From NCBI RefSeq assembly GCF_028736035.1, contig NZ_CP117866.1:7440001-7504000 (forward strand): DNA of 64,000 bases. Reading direction: 5' to 3'. Below are positions 62,263-64,000 of the stretch, one piece after another. Source of the DNA: Streptomyces sp. T12. GTDB lineage: Bacteria > Actinomycetota > Actinomycetes > Streptomycetales > Streptomycetaceae. The position numbers were made by a program, and so were the translations under genes. Under the pieces are notes generated by a model that did no database searches, was not told the DNA's origin, and was given only the letters and a program-made list of their open reading frames with translations. Position 1 is the stretch's first letter. Each line of letters opens with the position of its first letter.

Positions 62263-62301
62263 CCCCGGACTCGGGCGGCCGACGAGGCGTTTCCGTGGCC
62301 C

Positions 62302-62347
62302 CGTGGGACCCGTGGACCCGCGAGCACGCGGGTCCACGGGTCCCACG
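62302..62347. terminator. 21-bp perfect inverted repeat between LamG and RHS genes
   Basis: Two 21-base arms, perfectly complementary (CGTGGGACCCGTGG... and ...CCACGGGTCCCACG), enclose a four-base AGCA loop. The stem is very GC-rich and has no T-run. It lies 39 bases after the LamG stop and 47 before the RHS start, so it could end transcription partly or act as an RNA element. Confidence 0.75.
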
Positions 62348-62394
62348 ACTGACCAGAACCAACCCCCCACCCATCAACGTAAGGAACAATCGGG

Positions 62395-64000
62395 TTGTCC
62401 AGACCCATACGGTCGCGTCGCGCGGCCCGCTTCCACCGGTACACCGCCCTGGCGGCGGCCGCGCTCATGGCCGGCTCACTGTTCCAGGCCGAGCCCGCGC
62501 TGGCCGCTCCGAAGCCCGGCGATGCCAGGCACGCACCGCCCGTCGAGGCCGACCATCCCGTCCCCGGCAAAGCGCTCAAAACCCTGCCGCGTAAGCCGGA
62601 CGGGCTGGCTTCAGGCCCCCGCCGTGCTCCCCGCGCCACCTGGCCGAAGGCCCGCGCCGCGCAGGTCACCCTGCCCGCCGCAGCCGCCCCGGGTACCGCC
62701 GGCAAGAAGGCGGCGAGCGCACCGGCCCGGTCCACCGCCGTCGCACCCCTGCGCGTACCAGGCATGCCCGTCCGGATGCTGGCCGACCCAGCGGCAACCG
62801 GCCCCACCAAGGCCAAGGTGCGGCTCCTGCCGCGGGACACCGCCCGCGGCCTCGGCCTCGAGGGAGTTCTGCTCTCCGTCAGCGCCACCGACCCCGCGAG
62901 CACGTCCTCCGGCGCCCGCCGCGTCGGCGTCAGCCTGGACTACTCCGCGTTCGGCGAGGCGTACGGCGGTGACTACGGCGCCCGGCTGCGCCTGGTCACC
63001 CTGCCCTCCTGCGCGCTGACCACGCCGAAGCTGCCCCGCTGCCGTACGACCACCCCGGTGGCCGGCCGCAACGACAGCGAGAAGCGCACGGTCTCCGCCG
63101 ACTCCGTCGCGCTGCGTCCCGCTGCCTCCGCCGTTGTCCTCGCGGCCGTGGCCGACCCCGACGGCGGCTCCGCGGGCGCCGGCGACTACACCGCGACCCC
63201 GCTGTCGTCGTCCGCCGCATGGCAGACCAGTCTTCAGACGGGCGACTTCTCCTGGTCCTATCCCCTGACCGCGCCGACCGTGCCCGGCGGACTGCTGCCC
63301 AAGCTGTCCGTCGGCTACTCCTCGGGCGCCGTGGACGGCCAGACCACCACCAGCAACAACCAGTCCTCCTGGGTCGGTTCGGGCTTCGACATGAACACCG
63401 GCTTCATCGAGCGGCGCTACAAGCCGTGCGGTGAGGACGGTGACTGGAGCAAGGACGACGCCCCCGGCGACCAGTGCTGGGGATACGACAACGCCACCAT
63501 CAGCTTCAACGGCCGTGCGGGCGAGCTGATCCCGGCCGGCAAGAACACCTGGCGGATCCGCAACGACGACGGCACCCGCGTCGAGAAGCTCAACAACGCC
63601 AAAGAGCGGGCGAACGGCGACGACGACGGCGAGTACTGGAAGGTGACGACCACCGACGGCCTCCAGTACTTCTTCGGCTACAACCGTCTTCCCGGCTGGA
63701 GCACGGGCAAGCCCGAGACGAAGTCCACCTGGACCGTGCCCGTCTTCGGCAACAACGCCGACGAGCCCTGCCACCAGGCCACCTTCGCCGCGTCCTGGTG
63801 CCAGCAGGCATGGCGCTGGAACCTCGACTACGTCGTCGACCTCAACGACAACGCCATGTCGTACTGGTACAGCCCGGAGACCAACTCCTACGGCCGCAAC
63901 CGCGTTGCCGCCGACGACACCCCGTACGAGCGCGGCGGTGTCATCGACCGCATCGAGTACGGCCAGCGCAGCAACACGCTCTTCACCGCGAAGGCCGCCG
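62395..64000 (+). CDS. RHS/wall-associated protein (partial, runs off window)
   Basis: From the TTG at 62395 (AAGGAACAATCGGG before it) 535 codons are open to the window edge. A Tat- or Sec-like signal (RRAARFHRYTALAAAALMAG) leads to a region matching the N-terminus of actinobacterial RHS/YD-repeat proteins: LPRDTARGLGLEGVLLSVSA, ETNSYGRNRVAADDTPYERG and TTSNNQSSWVGSGFDMNTGF. Such proteins carry YD repeats and often a C-terminal toxin; that part is outside the window. It may act with the LamG protein upstream in contact-dependent or wall-linked functions. Confidence 0.85.
   Translation, partial: MSRPIRSRRAARFHRYTALAAAALMAGSLFQAEPALAAPKPGDARHAPPVEADHPVPGKALKTLPRKPDGLASGPRRAPRATWPKARAAQVTLPAAAAPGTAGKKAASAPARSTAVAPLRVPGMPVRMLADPAATGPTKAKVRLLPRDTARGLGLEGVLLSVSATDPASTSSGARRVGVSLDYSAFGEAYGGDYGARLRLVTLPSCALTTPKLPRCRTTTPVAGRNDSEKRTVSADSVALRPAASAVVLAAVADPDGGSAGAGDYTATPLSSSAAWQTSLQTGDFSWSYPLTAPTVPGGLLPKLSVGYSSGAVDGQTTTSNNQSSWVGSGFDMNTGFIERRYKPCGEDGDWSKDDAPGDQCWGYDNATISFNGRAGELIPAGKNTWRIRNDDGTRVEKLNNAKERANGDDDGEYWKVTTTDGLQYFFGYNRLPGWSTGKPETKSTWTVPVFGNNADEPCHQATFAASWCQQAWRWNLDYVVDLNDNAMSYWYSPETNSYGRNRVAADDTPYERGGVIDRIEYGQRSNTLFTAKAA

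Noticed and set aside
58981..62370. 1129-codon minus-strand frame opposite the LamG gene
   Set aside because: Antisense shadow with repetitive Arg/Gly/Val composition.

Overview
The window is high-GC DNA with AGGAGG-type ribosome binding sites, many GTG/TTG starts and GTGA/ATGA overlaps. Gene families such as DUF5753 regulators, YVTN lipoproteins and a scabin-like toxin point to a Streptomyces chromosome. From memory, the order up to about 35.4 kb resembles the S. coelicolor SCO5446-SCO5469 neighbourhood; this was not checked.

Base 1-35.4 kb is mostly conserved chromosome. It opens with an XRE/DUF5753 regulator facing an anti-sigma-like ATPase that runs in frame into a small toxin-antitoxin pair. 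Then come DUF1990, two tandem secreted M4 metallopeptidases, glutamine-dependent NAD synthetase, two heterodimeric ABC exporters (four half-transporters), a DrrAB-type ABC pair with its two-component system, and a Tat-exported sulfatase preceded by a cysteine-containing leader peptide. Next are glycogen debranching enzyme, two lipoprotein L,D-transpeptidases and an array of seven 82-bp tandem repeats in front of an enoyl-CoA hydratase. The stretch ends with an ATPase, a YVTN lipoprotein, a scabin/ScARP-like DNA ADP-ribosyltransferase, GNAT, MerR, EF-hand, MOSC, GH25 and a serine hydrolase.

At 35.45 kb the chromosome breaks inside the 3' end of sdaA (only about 23 codons remain). A genomic island of about 20.6 kb follows, bounded by a 45-bp perfect direct repeat of the 3' part of a tRNA-Thr(CGT) gene (35704 and 56272). 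It carries a xis-like gene and a PIN/ribbon-helix-helix toxin-antitoxin pair but no integrase. Its cargo (36.2-54.8 kb) is a divergent biosynthetic cluster that I do not recognise. One arm has an MFS exporter, hydrolases, an inorganic-pyrophosphatase-like protein, a 2OG-Fe(II) oxygenase, a thymidylate-kinase-like and a dNMP-kinase-like protein, a radical-SAM-like protein without the N-terminal cluster motif, and two family-2 glycosyltransferases. The other arm has a nucleotidyltransferase-fold protein, a serine-type adenylation-PCP protein, a free-standing NRPS-type methyltransferase, a free-standing condensation domain and two ABC half-exporters. The proposed theme is a secreted, glycosylated, serine-derived product with a nucleotide or phosphorylated part; the product is unknown. 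The two arms share a TTGAAACGT motif upstream of their first genes, and TTA codons suggest bldA dependence.

Right of the island are decayed sequence, an N-terminally truncated ISAs1-type transposase, a large secreted three-LamG protein and the start of an RHS/wall-associated protein running off the window.
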